Source: Litomosoides sigmodontis
Taxonomy: Eukaryota; Nematoda; Chromadorea; Rhabditida; Onchocercidae
NCBI GenBank assembly: GCA_963070105.1
Contig: OY718806.1
Span: forward strand, 4,733,865 to 4,797,864
Direction of reading: 5' to 3'
DNA: 64,000 nt
Position 1 is the stretch's first letter. Each line of letters starts with the position of its first letter. Both the position numbers and the translations under genes were made by a program. Below the pieces are notes generated by a model. The model had not been told where the DNA came from and did no database searches. It saw nothing but the letters and a program-made list of their open reading frames with translations. Positions 1 through 12,464 of the stretch are shown here, piece after piece.

Positions 1-1200
1 ACTTGTGACCAGTGGAGAAAGTGAAATGCATCCAAGATTCCCGTCAGATCTCTTCCAATAATGTGCCTTCATCTCTCATGAATTTATTTTAACAAATGGT
101 AAATTTGAAAGTGACTGAAAAGTAGGGATTTGTTCAGTTGTCACTTATAAGCTGAAGTGTTGACATCCCATGCTTTTTTTTCTTCACTGCATTGAATGAT
201 GCAGTGAATTTTTCGGTAGTGAAGGGAATGTTCAAAGGATATGCCTGTGAAGTACGGAAAGGCACGATACGACATCAACCATCCAACCGTTCTGCCTAAC
301 AGTAACATTACTGTGCATGACAATTTCCGTGTTTTGCTAGGTCGTTCGCTGCACATGTAACATAACATTGTCTTTTTCAATCAAATTTTGGCGATTCCTG
401 ATTGCATTTCACTTTTACAAAGACAGAATCTTTCAACCAATGCCATCTCTTCAACATTCCACATCCATCCAGGGAAACAGGTGAAGTGACGAGATGAGAA
501 GAACATAGTACAGTTTACTGGCGATCATATAGCTAGCTAACTGAAGTTTGAAATTACAATTGCCAGTTCGACTCTGCAGGTAACACATTTAATTTAAGCC
601 CCAATGCCATCACCGATGTATTGTTTGCAGAGTAAGGCCAGTTTCGAAGTTTACGAGGAGAGAGAGCGTTTCTCCAGGGTTATGAACCTTTTCATTTTGC
701 GGAAAATATGTCGGGATGTGTCGGTCGATGATGGAAAGATCATTTCGGCGGTGATCTAACTCTTCTTTCCCCTTTTCTTCTTTTCCAGTCTCATCAGAAT
801 TCCGAACTCTTGCCATTCCCTTCCATTTTACAATGATTCCCGACTCATTAGTCTATCTTCAAGGCCAAACCAAACCATTCCAACCGTCTCGATAAAGGCA
901 AAATGGGAAGATGAGTGCACCCGGAGGAGGCGAGGGTAGAATCCATTTAATTCTCGTTGCATGCTCCACTTTCCATGGCATTATCCTTGCGCAACCTGCA
1001 ACCGAATGGCGGTCGCGGCCACGGCCATGGCCACCACCACGACCACGATCACCTTCTTTTCACCCTTTCGGGTAGCGGTCACCACCGCCGTATCTCTCTG
1101 TACACGTCTCTCCATCAGGAAACGAAAGTTTTCATCGGTAAATACAGGTATGTACTGCCTACTCATTTACCATGTGCAAATGCAAGTAAAAGACGGACGG

Positions 1201-1228
1201 ACACACACACACACACACACACACACAC
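1201..1228. repeat. (AC)n microsatellite
   Basis: This is an uninterrupted run of AC dinucleotides, about 14 units. Confidence 0.95.
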
Positions 1229-4200
1229 GTACAGAAGAGAGGGGTACGTACAGCAGCAGATAGGCACATTCAGTAAAAGCGAAAATTCCGATGAACTTGA
1301 AGGAGAAGGAGAAGTTTGCGCTGTCTCGTTTCAATTGTGCTTTCGTTTCTCCGGGCATTAACTGCTGTACAGCAGCGGCACTTTCACAGTGAAATGTTAT
1401 CCCGTTGAAAGATCCGATTCCATCACACTGCAATGCTCTCGAAATACAACAGTCCTTGTTCATTCACCAGAAAATCAATGCTTTTTTGTGAAGCACGCCA
1501 TTGCAATCTCCGCAGCAATCGATGCTCAAATAGCCGTCCGTGAGCTTTGCAAATTGTTGCTAATACGAGGGGAGACATCCGATGGAAACAATCTTTGCGA
1601 GGAGTTGCAAGCGAAGGGAGATTGCAAGGAACATTCCTCTTCCTCATCGATACCACTTTCTTCGTTAAAAAGTCACGAGAGTTATACACGTGGATACACG
1701 CGGCATCTCACAGAATTAATTAGTGGTAAAAGACGGTAGCAATTCAGGAGAGAAGCATTTGCAATGTGCATTGCAATGTTATTATTCTCATACACGTTTG
1801 TTTATCTGCCAAAATTGTCATAAACAAGAAAAAGGCAGAAAGTACAATAATGTCCTGCTAACACAACAACTAGCACCATCTGGCGCCAACGTTATCGATG
1901 AAACGTGAGACCGGAAGTTCATCCGTATCATCCTATTTCCGAAACATGCACAGGAAATCAAACCATCGCTGCCACGCACTGTAAAAAACGGTAGATTCCA
2001 TTTCCCGTTAATTCATCGGTTACTCTTAATTCCTCATCCATTTGTTAAAAAATGCTGAGAAATGATGGCACTATTACTTCCCAACTATATTTCATAATTT
2101 ACTGCGATGAAGCTCCTCAATCTATAAAAGTGATAATTAATAGAAGCAACAGTTGGCTGGGTTAGCATCATCCCTCACGTTTGTTGACCACCAAAGGCGC
2201 CAGACGGAAGTATCAATTGAAAAATTGCGCAAACTGCAAGATGCATGGCATACACATGCTCTACACATCCGCATTTACAAATGCACTGGTCTGATTTGCA
2301 TATAGCTTTGCAAGGAATTTTGTTAACGAAGTGATTTCACTGAAGCTATCTGAAACCGCTCGTTTCGGACAGCTTCTTTTTGATGGAGTCATTTTTAATG
2401 TTTGTGGATAAAAAGCTTTACAGTAAGCTGTAGCAATTCAACAAACAATAGCTGCGCTGCTGCCTGGATGCATAGCGGAATAAAAAGCTGTCCGTCCACC
2501 TCTTTGTTGTTTGGTAAATCAAAATTTCTTGCACGCAAAAATTTTTACCCGTCGATGAAATCCTCTGGATGAAAAGCTTCTTCCATGTAGGAGAAATTGT
2601 CTGTTGAAGAGAATAATGAATCTTCAAGTGTAAACTTGCAAAAAGCTGCCATTATAATCATTGGTACACCAAAGAAAGCCTCGGAAGAAATGGTTAAAGC
2701 ACACAAAATACGCACATGTTCAGCAGCTGTCCAACACTAAAACAATTTCCATTTTGTATGAATTGGACCAAAGTACGCCGTACGACTGTTTTCAAGCATA
2801 CAATGATATCACTATCGCTGGTTCACGAAACATTCCTATCAGGTTCCGCAGATGTTTCAGGTAGCAAATTTTGAGAACTTCAGCTTACGGCATTGATCGA
2901 AACTTCGGGATAGTCAAAGCATTACTCAGCAACATAGCAGGGAGATAGGCGGAAGAGGAAAAGGCGAAGTGAGAGAAGGGAAGAACAAAGGTATCGTCAT
3001 CGTAATCTATCGCTATTCCGATTATATGACATGACCCTCATCATTACAAAGAATTCTAAGGATCATGAAGTGGTTGTTCAAAAATCTTTTTAGTCATTAG
3101 TTCTGGAAAATTTCCGCAAAACGCTTAGATCAATTTGGATTAGTTGATTGGATGTTTAATTTTTCGCTGTTACTAAGCAGCGTGACGAAATCAAACAGAA
3201 ATGATCGATTCCGTAAAGAGAAAATTATTGTTGTATTTGTGTTTTTAATTGGTAAGCAATTTTATGAAGTTGAAAATGAGACGACGTGCCATCCTGATAG
3301 GTCCATATGACCTTTTCCAAATAAAGCTAAGTAATTTCAAGGATGGTTGTTACGGAAATAAGCTACTTTGATGTGAAGAAAACACGTGAAATTTGTTTAA
3401 TTCAAATTCACTTCATGATGCAACGCAAGCCTTCACAAGTCCGGATTCTATCGCGTTTCTTTTCATTTCATTTTACACACACAATGCAGTTATGTATATA
3501 TAATGCATCGTAATTCGACCATTCACTTTTCTCAATATCACTAAAGTTTGTTTGTGCTTGCTGTTGAAGTAGCGCGAATCTAATCTCATTATCCAGTGTT
3601 TGTTCTGGTAATTCAAGATACTGTGACAGGGAGGAGAAACAGGATAGGTGGCAAAAACAGGCGGCGGGAATAGTATGGGAGAGGAGTGGGACACGGGGGG
3701 AAAGTACGGAAAGAACGATGTGCTCTTTATTGAACATTTATTAAGTGAACGTTTAATAGTGTTTGGGTTTTGAATGGCGGTTGCTGCATACCAGTGTTGT
3801 CACTGTCCCTCCTGCCTTCTGTTTTGCTATGAGATTCATTCTGTGGAGGCTCGTGACCTTCGACAAAATGAAAAGTTTGAAAAGATGTAGAAGGGCGGGC
3901 GTCGGCCTCCGGGGAGACGGATGCCGACTGCCGATACCCAACCCAGCCCAAGCGAACGGGAAGGAGAAGAGATAGGGGCCTACTAGAACCACCATCACCT
4001 TTTACTACCGCAACACACATCACATCACACCACCTAAGGATCGAAGAGCGAGTGGTGTTACGCCTGCGCAGCAATCAAATTTACCCACATTTTGTAAGCG
4101 TCCTCCAAATTAAATTCCGTTTTCCGCGTAATGCAACCGAGATCCGGGCAACTCTTCTCCTGCCAAGAAATCCGTATTATCTGCCGAGAAACCGCGGCAG

Positions 4201-5209
4201 GGAATGCATTTCTTTCCTTTCCTTTGCCGTCCTCTTCGCTGCTCCATACATTGGATGTGCAATGATGACCTCAGAATCTAGAAATGAACGTCCTCGGCGT
4301 TCGTAACTTCTCATTTGTTGCAAAGTAACATTAAATGCCCAGAGCACCGTCCCTTATATCCCTTTTAATTTTTGGTTTCTTCTGAAACTTTCGATACGTG
4401 TGCCGATGCTCCTCTGATAGTAATACGTGGGAGGATGGGATGCTTGCTGCTTGACCATCTGATGTAAGATACTTGCCGCAGTAACTGTTCTTAACTGCCC
4501 AGCCACTGTGTAATCAAGAAATGGTAACTGTTTTGTCCAGTTGAGACAAAAAATTTTCTTGCTGATGCCGTTATTAATCCGTTTAAATCATGCGAAGTAC
4601 AAAACAGTTGCTTATTAGTAATTTCATTGCTAACCTTTGTTCATAGTCTCTGTTGCAAAAAAAATGTTAACAGGTAGTCATCATCATCGGGTCATCGTGC
4701 TATCTTTCAAATTCTCCTACGAATTTAAATGTCTTTAAAAAAAGGATAAGAGATGGTTACTGTTTGATTGAAAAATATACGCTCCGCTACATTTCTTTAT
4801 ACATCTGAGAATGAGGTGATGAAGTTATTATCGCAAACTTTTATTCCTGTTATTTCATGACGGATGCTAAAAGGTCAGAGGAGAGTGTACGGAAAAATGC
4901 TCGTAGGCATAGAAGTTTAGTTTCTGGTTGATTGAACTGTTCCTTCCAGCGATGTTTCCAACAATAAACCTCTTGAAGTTTGTGATTAGGTCCAGCAGCG
5001 AACATTTCACAGCACAGATAGCACTAGGATTGCATCTTAGCTGCGCGGAAAATGAAAAGTTCCACCGACGTGCAATTTGCACCACGTAGTGACCTTTTTT
5101 TCGTTTGAAAATAGATGAAGCAGCAACCATTTGCAGCTACCATTTACCCATAAAATTCCTTTAGTAACTGGATCTTATTCTGCCGGAGTCATAAGAAAGA
5201 AAAATTTTC

Positions 5210-5285
5210 TGGAAGGAAATGGAGAGGGGAGATGGGGGAGGGGGTGCTGGAAGGGAGGAGAGAAGGGGAGAGGGGTGGGGGGGGT
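5210..5285. repeat. G-rich polypurine tract
   Basis: The + strand is almost pure purine here, with at least six runs of three or more G, including one of eight. The composition differs sharply from the AT-rich surroundings. Such tracts can form G-quadruplexes or triplexes; no function is implied by the sequence alone. Confidence 0.8.
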
Positions 5286-7320
5286 GAGCCAAAGTCGCAA
5301 AAAGTCGTGTCCCTGGAGGATGGGAAGAGGTAAACAGTGTGATCATCCGGATTTTCTTCGATCAGAGCATGTGCCTCTGGTCGGGGGGAAAGTAGTCAGA
5401 GCAGAAAGTTGATAAGGAAAATTAGGTCGGCTCGATTCGATTCGTTTGCCCCAGTGTATCAAGTTCACCCCGTCGCGTTTTCCCGTGCAAAACAATCATC
5501 CGACCTTCACTCTTACGCCACCACTACCACCCTTCTTCCCTCCTCCTTCATCCGTTTCGTTCGTAACTGGTAGTTCATTCATTCCCTATATCTACCCCAC
5601 CCTTTCCCTACTCAGTGTATTACCTAAAGTTTCATTAGACTTTGGAATCTTGCCTTAAAGAAAGCGATTTCAAAGTTAGGACTTAAAAAATCTGGAAGAA
5701 GCACTCTCATTACACTCGTTTTAATTCTAATTTATAATTTTTGCTTTCCTACTACTAGCAGCTTCATCTGCTTGCAATTAATTACTAATTCCACTCATTC
5801 GTTTATCATTCCCAGCGCGCCCATCTTCTACTGGTGCATACAGAAATGAATATGGAAATATTTCGGAAAAGTGAATCTATGTGGTGTAAATCAGTGGAGT
5901 TGCAAGACTAGTCGTTTGTTTGGGGCTGCCAGTGATGATGATGATGATGATGAACTGATAGATATGCTTTGAAAGAGTGGTGTGGTTGTGGTGCGCAAGA
6001 AAATGATGGTCACAGTGAGAGTGACAGCAGTGATAATGATGGCGACATTAGGGGATCACAGTGATATCACAAACAAGGACAGTGGTGGCGTAGATGATGA
6101 GATGGGAGTGATGATTGTGTTCACGTTCCACGTCAAGAGGCGAGGTGTGGAAAATGTCAACATAGAAGTGCGTAGGCTAAGAGCAGCTTTCAGGAGTTGA
6201 AGGCAGTCGAAGGAGGAACGATCGGTGGTTCTTTTGTTTGTCACTGTTGAAAGTTGAGAGGAGGAGGAAGAGGAGGCAAGCCCGATAATGGCTTTCAGTG
6301 TCCCGGATGGATCGCTGGAACAGATCATCACTACTTTCCCAAACATCAGCGTTAAAAGCTGTCTCACTGTTGTGTGTACTGTTACTGCTGGCTCTGCGCC
6401 TGCATGTGTATCTGTTGAGTTGCATTCCCATCCTCCCACCAACTCGAAACCTCACTTTTCCAATATGGCTGCTTTCTAGTTCAGCATTGTTTCACATATT
6501 TTACTCTCTTTACTCCCAGCACGCCACAGTCATCCTCATCCCTACACGCCACGCCATCGCCAAGCGCTAACGCAACCTTCCGATCCATCCATCCATATCC
6601 AAAAACTCCCGTCTCAAGGAATATTGGTAATTGTAAGGCTTATTATCACAAACAAGGGCAAACAGATCGTGTAATGTTTAGGTAATGATGGCGAGAAGTG
6701 TCACTCACATACAGGTTCCTCTCTTCCTCTGTACTTACTGCTAGTTAGGGTTGCGGTATAGTTCGCCATTGTGCACTTCTTTATGAAACACCTCCCACAC
6801 TCTTCCTTTTCGAATCGGCGGAGACGACTACTCGGGAATGTTGTGAGATAGATGTACATTTATGTATATGATCCACGTAAACTGTTACTGATAGGGGATG
6901 GATACGAAGGACGATAAAATACGAGCAGTGCTTATGTGTTAGTGAATATGATAATGAAAGGAGAGAAAGCAATTCAGGATATGAGGGGAGCAAGTGCTGG
7001 AAAAAATAAATATGAAGTTTTTTGAAGAAAGAAACAGCGGAGAGTACCATCGGCATCAATGGAGATTGTAGGTATTTGTTGAAGAGTGTAGGAGGATCTG
7101 ATCTTCACTCTCCCATCCTCCCACGGTGTCGCATCCCGGATCGGTTTGGATAATCTTGATTGGGGAGGAGCGCCAAGGTCATTTTCGTGGACGTTCAAGG
7201 ATGCGGTCGGTGCCTTCCGCTCTTAGTCGCTCACTTCATCCATCCGATCATCGTTGATTTTCACTTGAACATAATACTCCTTCCTACCTGTTCCTTCTCC
7301 TGTGTCTTCTCTCCTTTTCC

Positions 7321-7348
7321 ACACACACAGACACACACACACACACAT

Positions 7349-7386
<38 letters not shown>

Positions 7387-7400
7387 CCACACACACACAC
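7321..7400. repeat. compound (CA)n-(TA)n-(CA)n microsatellite
   Basis: A CA run with single-base interruptions passes into a TA run near 7368-7386 and back into CA. Overlapping open frames rich in Thr/His and Tyr/Ile are artefacts of this repeat. Confidence 0.95.
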
Positions 7401-9145
7401 GCACGTATATTTATATATCATGCGGATAATATTCTTCCTGTATATGTGTGTTTTTTTTCACAAATTTTCTTATTAATCTCTGACCGATTTTATTCACATA
7501 TTTCAAAAACAAATTTCATTTCATCAGAGGAAAATCTAAATAATCCGCAAAAATTTTACTATCATTGGAAGATAGATATTTGCATGAAGTTCGTTTTCAA
7601 TTTAAATAACTTACTGCATTGTTCATAAATGTATTTAAAGTGTAGTTACTGATCCTGATACGTTTTAGACCTCTCGATACCCTTTCCCTTCACAGCGACG
7701 CTTCTGGTATTTGCAGTTTTGGTCCCTAACATTCATCGAAAATTATCTTTTTTTCCTTTATGATATCGAGTCTTTCGCGATATCAATAGCAATAGCCTAT
7801 CATTCGAGTTCTACTTTCTTCGCATGGTTTGAGCTGTTCCTCACAGATATTTAGAAGGAGCATCACGATGTATATCTTGAATTTTTCGTTTCTCTTGTCC
7901 CTTCTCAATTTCCCACCTGTTTTTTGTAAACAGAGATCTGATCTAGTTATGATATCGTCACGTAACAAAGTGTCGGACGTGACATTTACTCACGTTTTTT
8001 TCAGAGCATTTCATCTAAAAATTTTGCAGGACTTAATCACACATCAGAGCGCTACGAACTGGGTTGCTTCCTCGTTCTATGCGTGTTTGGGAGTAAGCAA
8101 AGTAAAAGCATAAGTGTGGAAGTCACTGATCGTCTTCCACTTTGTTACATTTCAATTGAGAGTAAGTGCTGGTGGTTTTTTTGCACGTTGATTTCGAACC
8201 TTTTTCAAATTGCTGTAACTCATTTCAATGACCAACAAAATTTTTCTTTTTTCTTGTGTGGAACAATCCACAACCACTGTTTTAGATGTTTTGTTACACT
8301 CACCCTTCTCAGTCTTCGGTACTTTGGATTTCACTTTTCTTTGTGTGGTAGGCTTTACTTTTTCATCAACTGTTTCGCCTTATCTGTTCCGATGTTAATA
8401 TCTGCGTCTTTGGATTGCTACTTATGGTCGTCACTTGCGCCACAACCACTCCATTTTTTTGTGACTTTGTTTCTGCTAGAGTGTGTAGCTCAAAAATTGG
8501 ATTTTTTCGAGTGAAGGACAAGCTTCAAATTCCATTAGAGATCCTGCTCGAGCAGTAGCTATCGACCAACGCACTTGCACATGATGTTGTGGCGTGTAGT
8601 GAAATCAAATGTTCATTCACAAGCAGATTAGGATAAGTTAGCTTGGACTGTTGTGAATGTGAAAAAAATGGATGGTGACGACAAGCAAGTAGCATCATCG
8701 CAGTGGAAGCGATGATTAGAAGAAACTGAATAGCACTACTAATAGTAGTAGTGGTGTGGTGGTAGTGATAAAGGTGTGGATTATGACCGATGATTTCCTC
8801 CAATTTGTTTTCCAAATGGCGTAACTGGTTGGAGTAAACAAGCAGACGAATTGCTAAGGGGAGGATTCCACGACGGACCGAAGTGTGGGGGTGGTGGTGG
8901 TGGTGGTGTATGTGGAAGGGATGGATGGGCATGAAAACACGGGCGGGGACATCGTTCGCCCAGGAAGGGTACCGGGGTGTTGAGCTCGTCGCGCATATAG
9001 CTTGTTATCTGTGAATAGAGATCGACGTCCAACACCACCACCAAACACACGCATACATCCGGATTACGGTGTTTGCAACCATTCAGACCTGCTTTGAAAT
9101 CCTCCCCCTCTTCCAATATCATTCAACTCTACTCCATTCTCCATT

Positions 9146-9165
9146 CTATCTATCTATCGATATAT

Positions 9166-9200
<35 letters not shown>

Positions 9201-9201
9201 T
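9146..9201. repeat. (GATA)n / (TATC)n microsatellite with inverted halves
   Basis: A short CTAT run meets a longer GATA run across a central CGATATATATAG, so the left end is complementary to the right end and can fold back on itself. Confidence 0.9.
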
Positions 9202-12200
9202 GTCGTGCATATGCATATTTGTTTGTCTGTATCCATTTGATTTTCTTTATAAATATTACCGTTGTTTTCTACATTTAAACTCACCTCTTCATATTTCGCT
9301 TTGTTTTGTTCCTCCTCACCAGTAGTACCACCACTTCGTACACTGAAAATTTAAATCTCAACCCTGACGCTTTATGAATGGGATTCAGAGGTGCAGTCAG
9401 GACATTCAGGATTCTGAAATTTCTTGCTCACTTGATGACTTATTGGTCGTTACATTACTGTTATTCCTTTTAAATTCTCAATGTTCTGCTCAGCATTTCT
9501 ATCTGGACAAGATTCAGTCTGTTTATAATACGCCAGTGATCTCTCGAGCTCCAAGTATCTTCACATCGAAGATAGTAATCGCAAAAATTGATAATCCGTT
9601 CACTTACAGCAGATGAAAGTTCTTCAGAATCCTAGTTGTTCAGGTACTTCTCACCCACACCGTGACATTTGGTCTGCATAGCTTGAGAGGGACAAGCAGA
9701 AGGGGTGGGTGCCATTCTATGAATTCCTTTTCGAAATACTTTTCACACGTTAGTTCACTGTAATCATAAACACTTATGGATGGCATGAAATTCTACATCG
9801 GAAGTTCTATTCCATTGTATTTTACACGTTTTCCGACTACATCATGTCTCTTAGAAAAAGGAAAGCGAATTCCTGGTAATAGTGAAAAACCAAAAGATGC
9901 AGTCTTCACAGTAGTAAGTGGAGGTAATAGAGATGTGACCATTTTTAAGATGATTGTTGCGAATTGTTTGCTCGTTGGGTGACGTTAGCTTGGTTCGTGA
10001 GGAACTGCTGTGTTCGGAAGATAGTGTTGTTGGAGTTGAGGTGGATAGCAAGGAAATTTTGGATTGCGAGAGTAAGGAGATGAAGTACTTTACAATTGCA
10101 GCCGGTTGTCTGCTTCCTTGTGCGTTGTCCACCATATTGTCCACAAGAACTCCGCTACTCCACGGCATAATTCTTTTGTGGGAGAGTTGACTCATCCTGA
10201 TGTGCTTTAACCATCTCCCTCTTCAGACCATTTATTAGCTTTCTTCTGTTGTTCATCTGAACGGGAAAATTACTTCCTCCTTGTTGCTCTATCTACACCT
10301 TCAACAGGATTTGCCTTTTCGGATAGAAGGAGATAGGAGTTTAGGACGATAACAAGTGGACCAAGAGAAATGCAAATAAGACGGTCAGCATACCTGCTCG
10401 GTGAAGAGAGAGTGGGGAGAGTGTTGCACCAAGCAAAGACCTACAGCTACAAATGCGGGAATCAAGGTCATATTTCCCGACTGGCCTTTCGAATGATTTT
10501 CCGACATTCGCTAGCATCTCCACTTCTTTTCCAGTCCTGTTTCACTCTCTCTCTCTTTCTCATCTTCCCGCATTAAACTCTATTCAGAATTGAATTACAG
10601 AGCACCGTTGCTCCACTGTAAGTGGTATGAAACGAACTCAAGTGAAACAAACAGTAGTATTAGTGTTAATATCATTTACTTTCTATGAATTTGGTTTAAT
10701 TAGTGTGATCAAACAAATTTCTAGATCTCTACATTCATTTTCAATTTCTCATTTGGAATCATGTTTTGGCCAGCTGTTCGTGGTTTGGAAATAGTTGAAG
10801 TAAATTCCTAAAGTAACAATGAAGACGAATTAAATGAATTGCTTGAAGCATGCGATCTTTTTCCGGGTGGTTCCGACCGGGGACGAAACTGAAATGGTAT
10901 CCAGTATGCCGGCATGTGAAGGCACTTTTTAGTTAGGTGGATGATAAAAAATTTTTTGATTTTTGATTTTGATTGATTTGGGCGTTAACAGCATACAAAT
11001 TAACTGAGGCACTAATTCATACGGGGAACAATAGTGGTTGAATAGTTCAAGAAATTTCACTTTTCTGAATCATTCTGACAAATTCATGCCGAAGAGTTTT
11101 TGTCTCCTAGAGCAGCAACGTTTTTCGCAACAATTATTTTTCATTCTAAATTTAGATTTCATGACGGACATTTTAGCTGTTCTTTTTTTTAATTGAATAT
11201 TCAACTCCAGCTAATTAAACTCTAATCGAATCCGAGCACCGGCTCTCATGTTTGGCAATATTCATTGAAGAGGTGAATGATTATTTATTTATATGTGAGA
11301 CATTTCATGGAACCTTATTTACCTGGCTAATAATTCGTTGGTTATTTGAATTGTTGACAATCCCATCTTCATTTCTGTTTACATTTGGACATTCCATATT
11401 TTGTTTTAAAGTGAAGTTTTATATTTGGATTTACCGAATGTTATTCGAAGCGGAGTAAATACGCCTTTGTGACCAATGTGGAATCCTAGCGCCAACCTTA
11501 TTCGCCATATAAGAGCACTAAAGGCATTGTCTATAAGGGCATCTGGAACCGTGTGAATTTTAACTGCAGTGAAACAAGTAAAATATTTCTTTTTCCTTCT
11601 TTGGTCAGTTTGCTTCATATTATGGCTATATTTTAAATGAATTGATTCCCAGTTTCGTGGTACCTTTCGTCTTTTAATCATTTGTCTACGTTTATATCTG
11701 GTGAGATGCGCACTTTGCAAGTGTAGTATTAATGTTGCAAGACCAGTTTATGTGCAGCTCGTTGATTCATTCCAGAGCGCGATTAAAATCCAAGCGTCAC
11801 CCTCACTTGCCGAGAAGAACGTTGGTAAAGTGGTGTGTGTATGTGTGTATGTGTAATTAATAATTATGTGCCTTTAAAGTGAGATATAATTATTGTTCGA
11901 ATGGACATATATCTCATCGAGTCCGTCTTAATTAACAAAGCTTCCCAAATTTTTCGTTCTTGTACATCTCCTATTCACATCCAACTTATTAACCGCAGTT
12001 GGTGGATGATTATATGTGTGCTTGATTGGTTGTCTCACAGCAGTGACGTTACACACCTCTATTTCAAAAACAAATTTCATATTTCTTTTGTCGTCGTTGT
12101 ATTGTACGACGATTGCGGCGGTGCCGTAATGAAGTAACGACGACCTCTAGGTTATCAAGGTTATGAAGACTGTTCAGCCGCCTAGCAGTAACTCAACTCT

Positions 12201-12464
12201 CCTGAATGATCCTGTCATATTGAAATGTGTACATCGCTTAATTTTGATGCACTAGTTGCAGACAAAACCCGATGTTAGTGGAATATATACAAGACAATGT
12301 CATTAGAAATGCTCAAAGAGCAGCGAAAAAGATAGACAACACGGGATAGTGCGATAGAAGCTCTAATGCCAGATGTCAAATCATCTCGTCCATATCGTCT
12401 ACTATTCAGGCTATCAATAATTTCGGAAAAAGTACCGGAAAGAAATAAATGATTTGATTTACAG

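Larger units (their letters stand above)
1..12464. other. gene-poor region upstream of the zinc-finger gene
   Basis: No conserved protein was recognised on either strand in this stretch. It holds microsatellites (1201-1228, 7321-7400, 9146-9201), a G-rich purine tract (5210-5285), a short GAT run near 5931-5953 and several open frames of 60-143 codons that look mostly like chance or low-complexity frames. Two short open blocks end in good splice donors (975-1147 and 8030-8161) and are treated as findings only. Because the zinc-finger gene starts directly after this stretch, much of it may be its promoter or hold untranslated 5' exons; that is inference from position. Confidence 0.5.

Noticed and set aside
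8525..8932. 135-codon - strand frame with a His-rich start
   Set aside because: The run of His comes from a CCA/CAC low-complexity tract; there is no family resemblance and no clear exon boundary.
10370..10576. Possible CCHC zinc knuckle (YKCGNQGHIS)
   Set aside because: The first and last Cys of the knuckle are missing, and the frame shows no other retroelement-type sequence.
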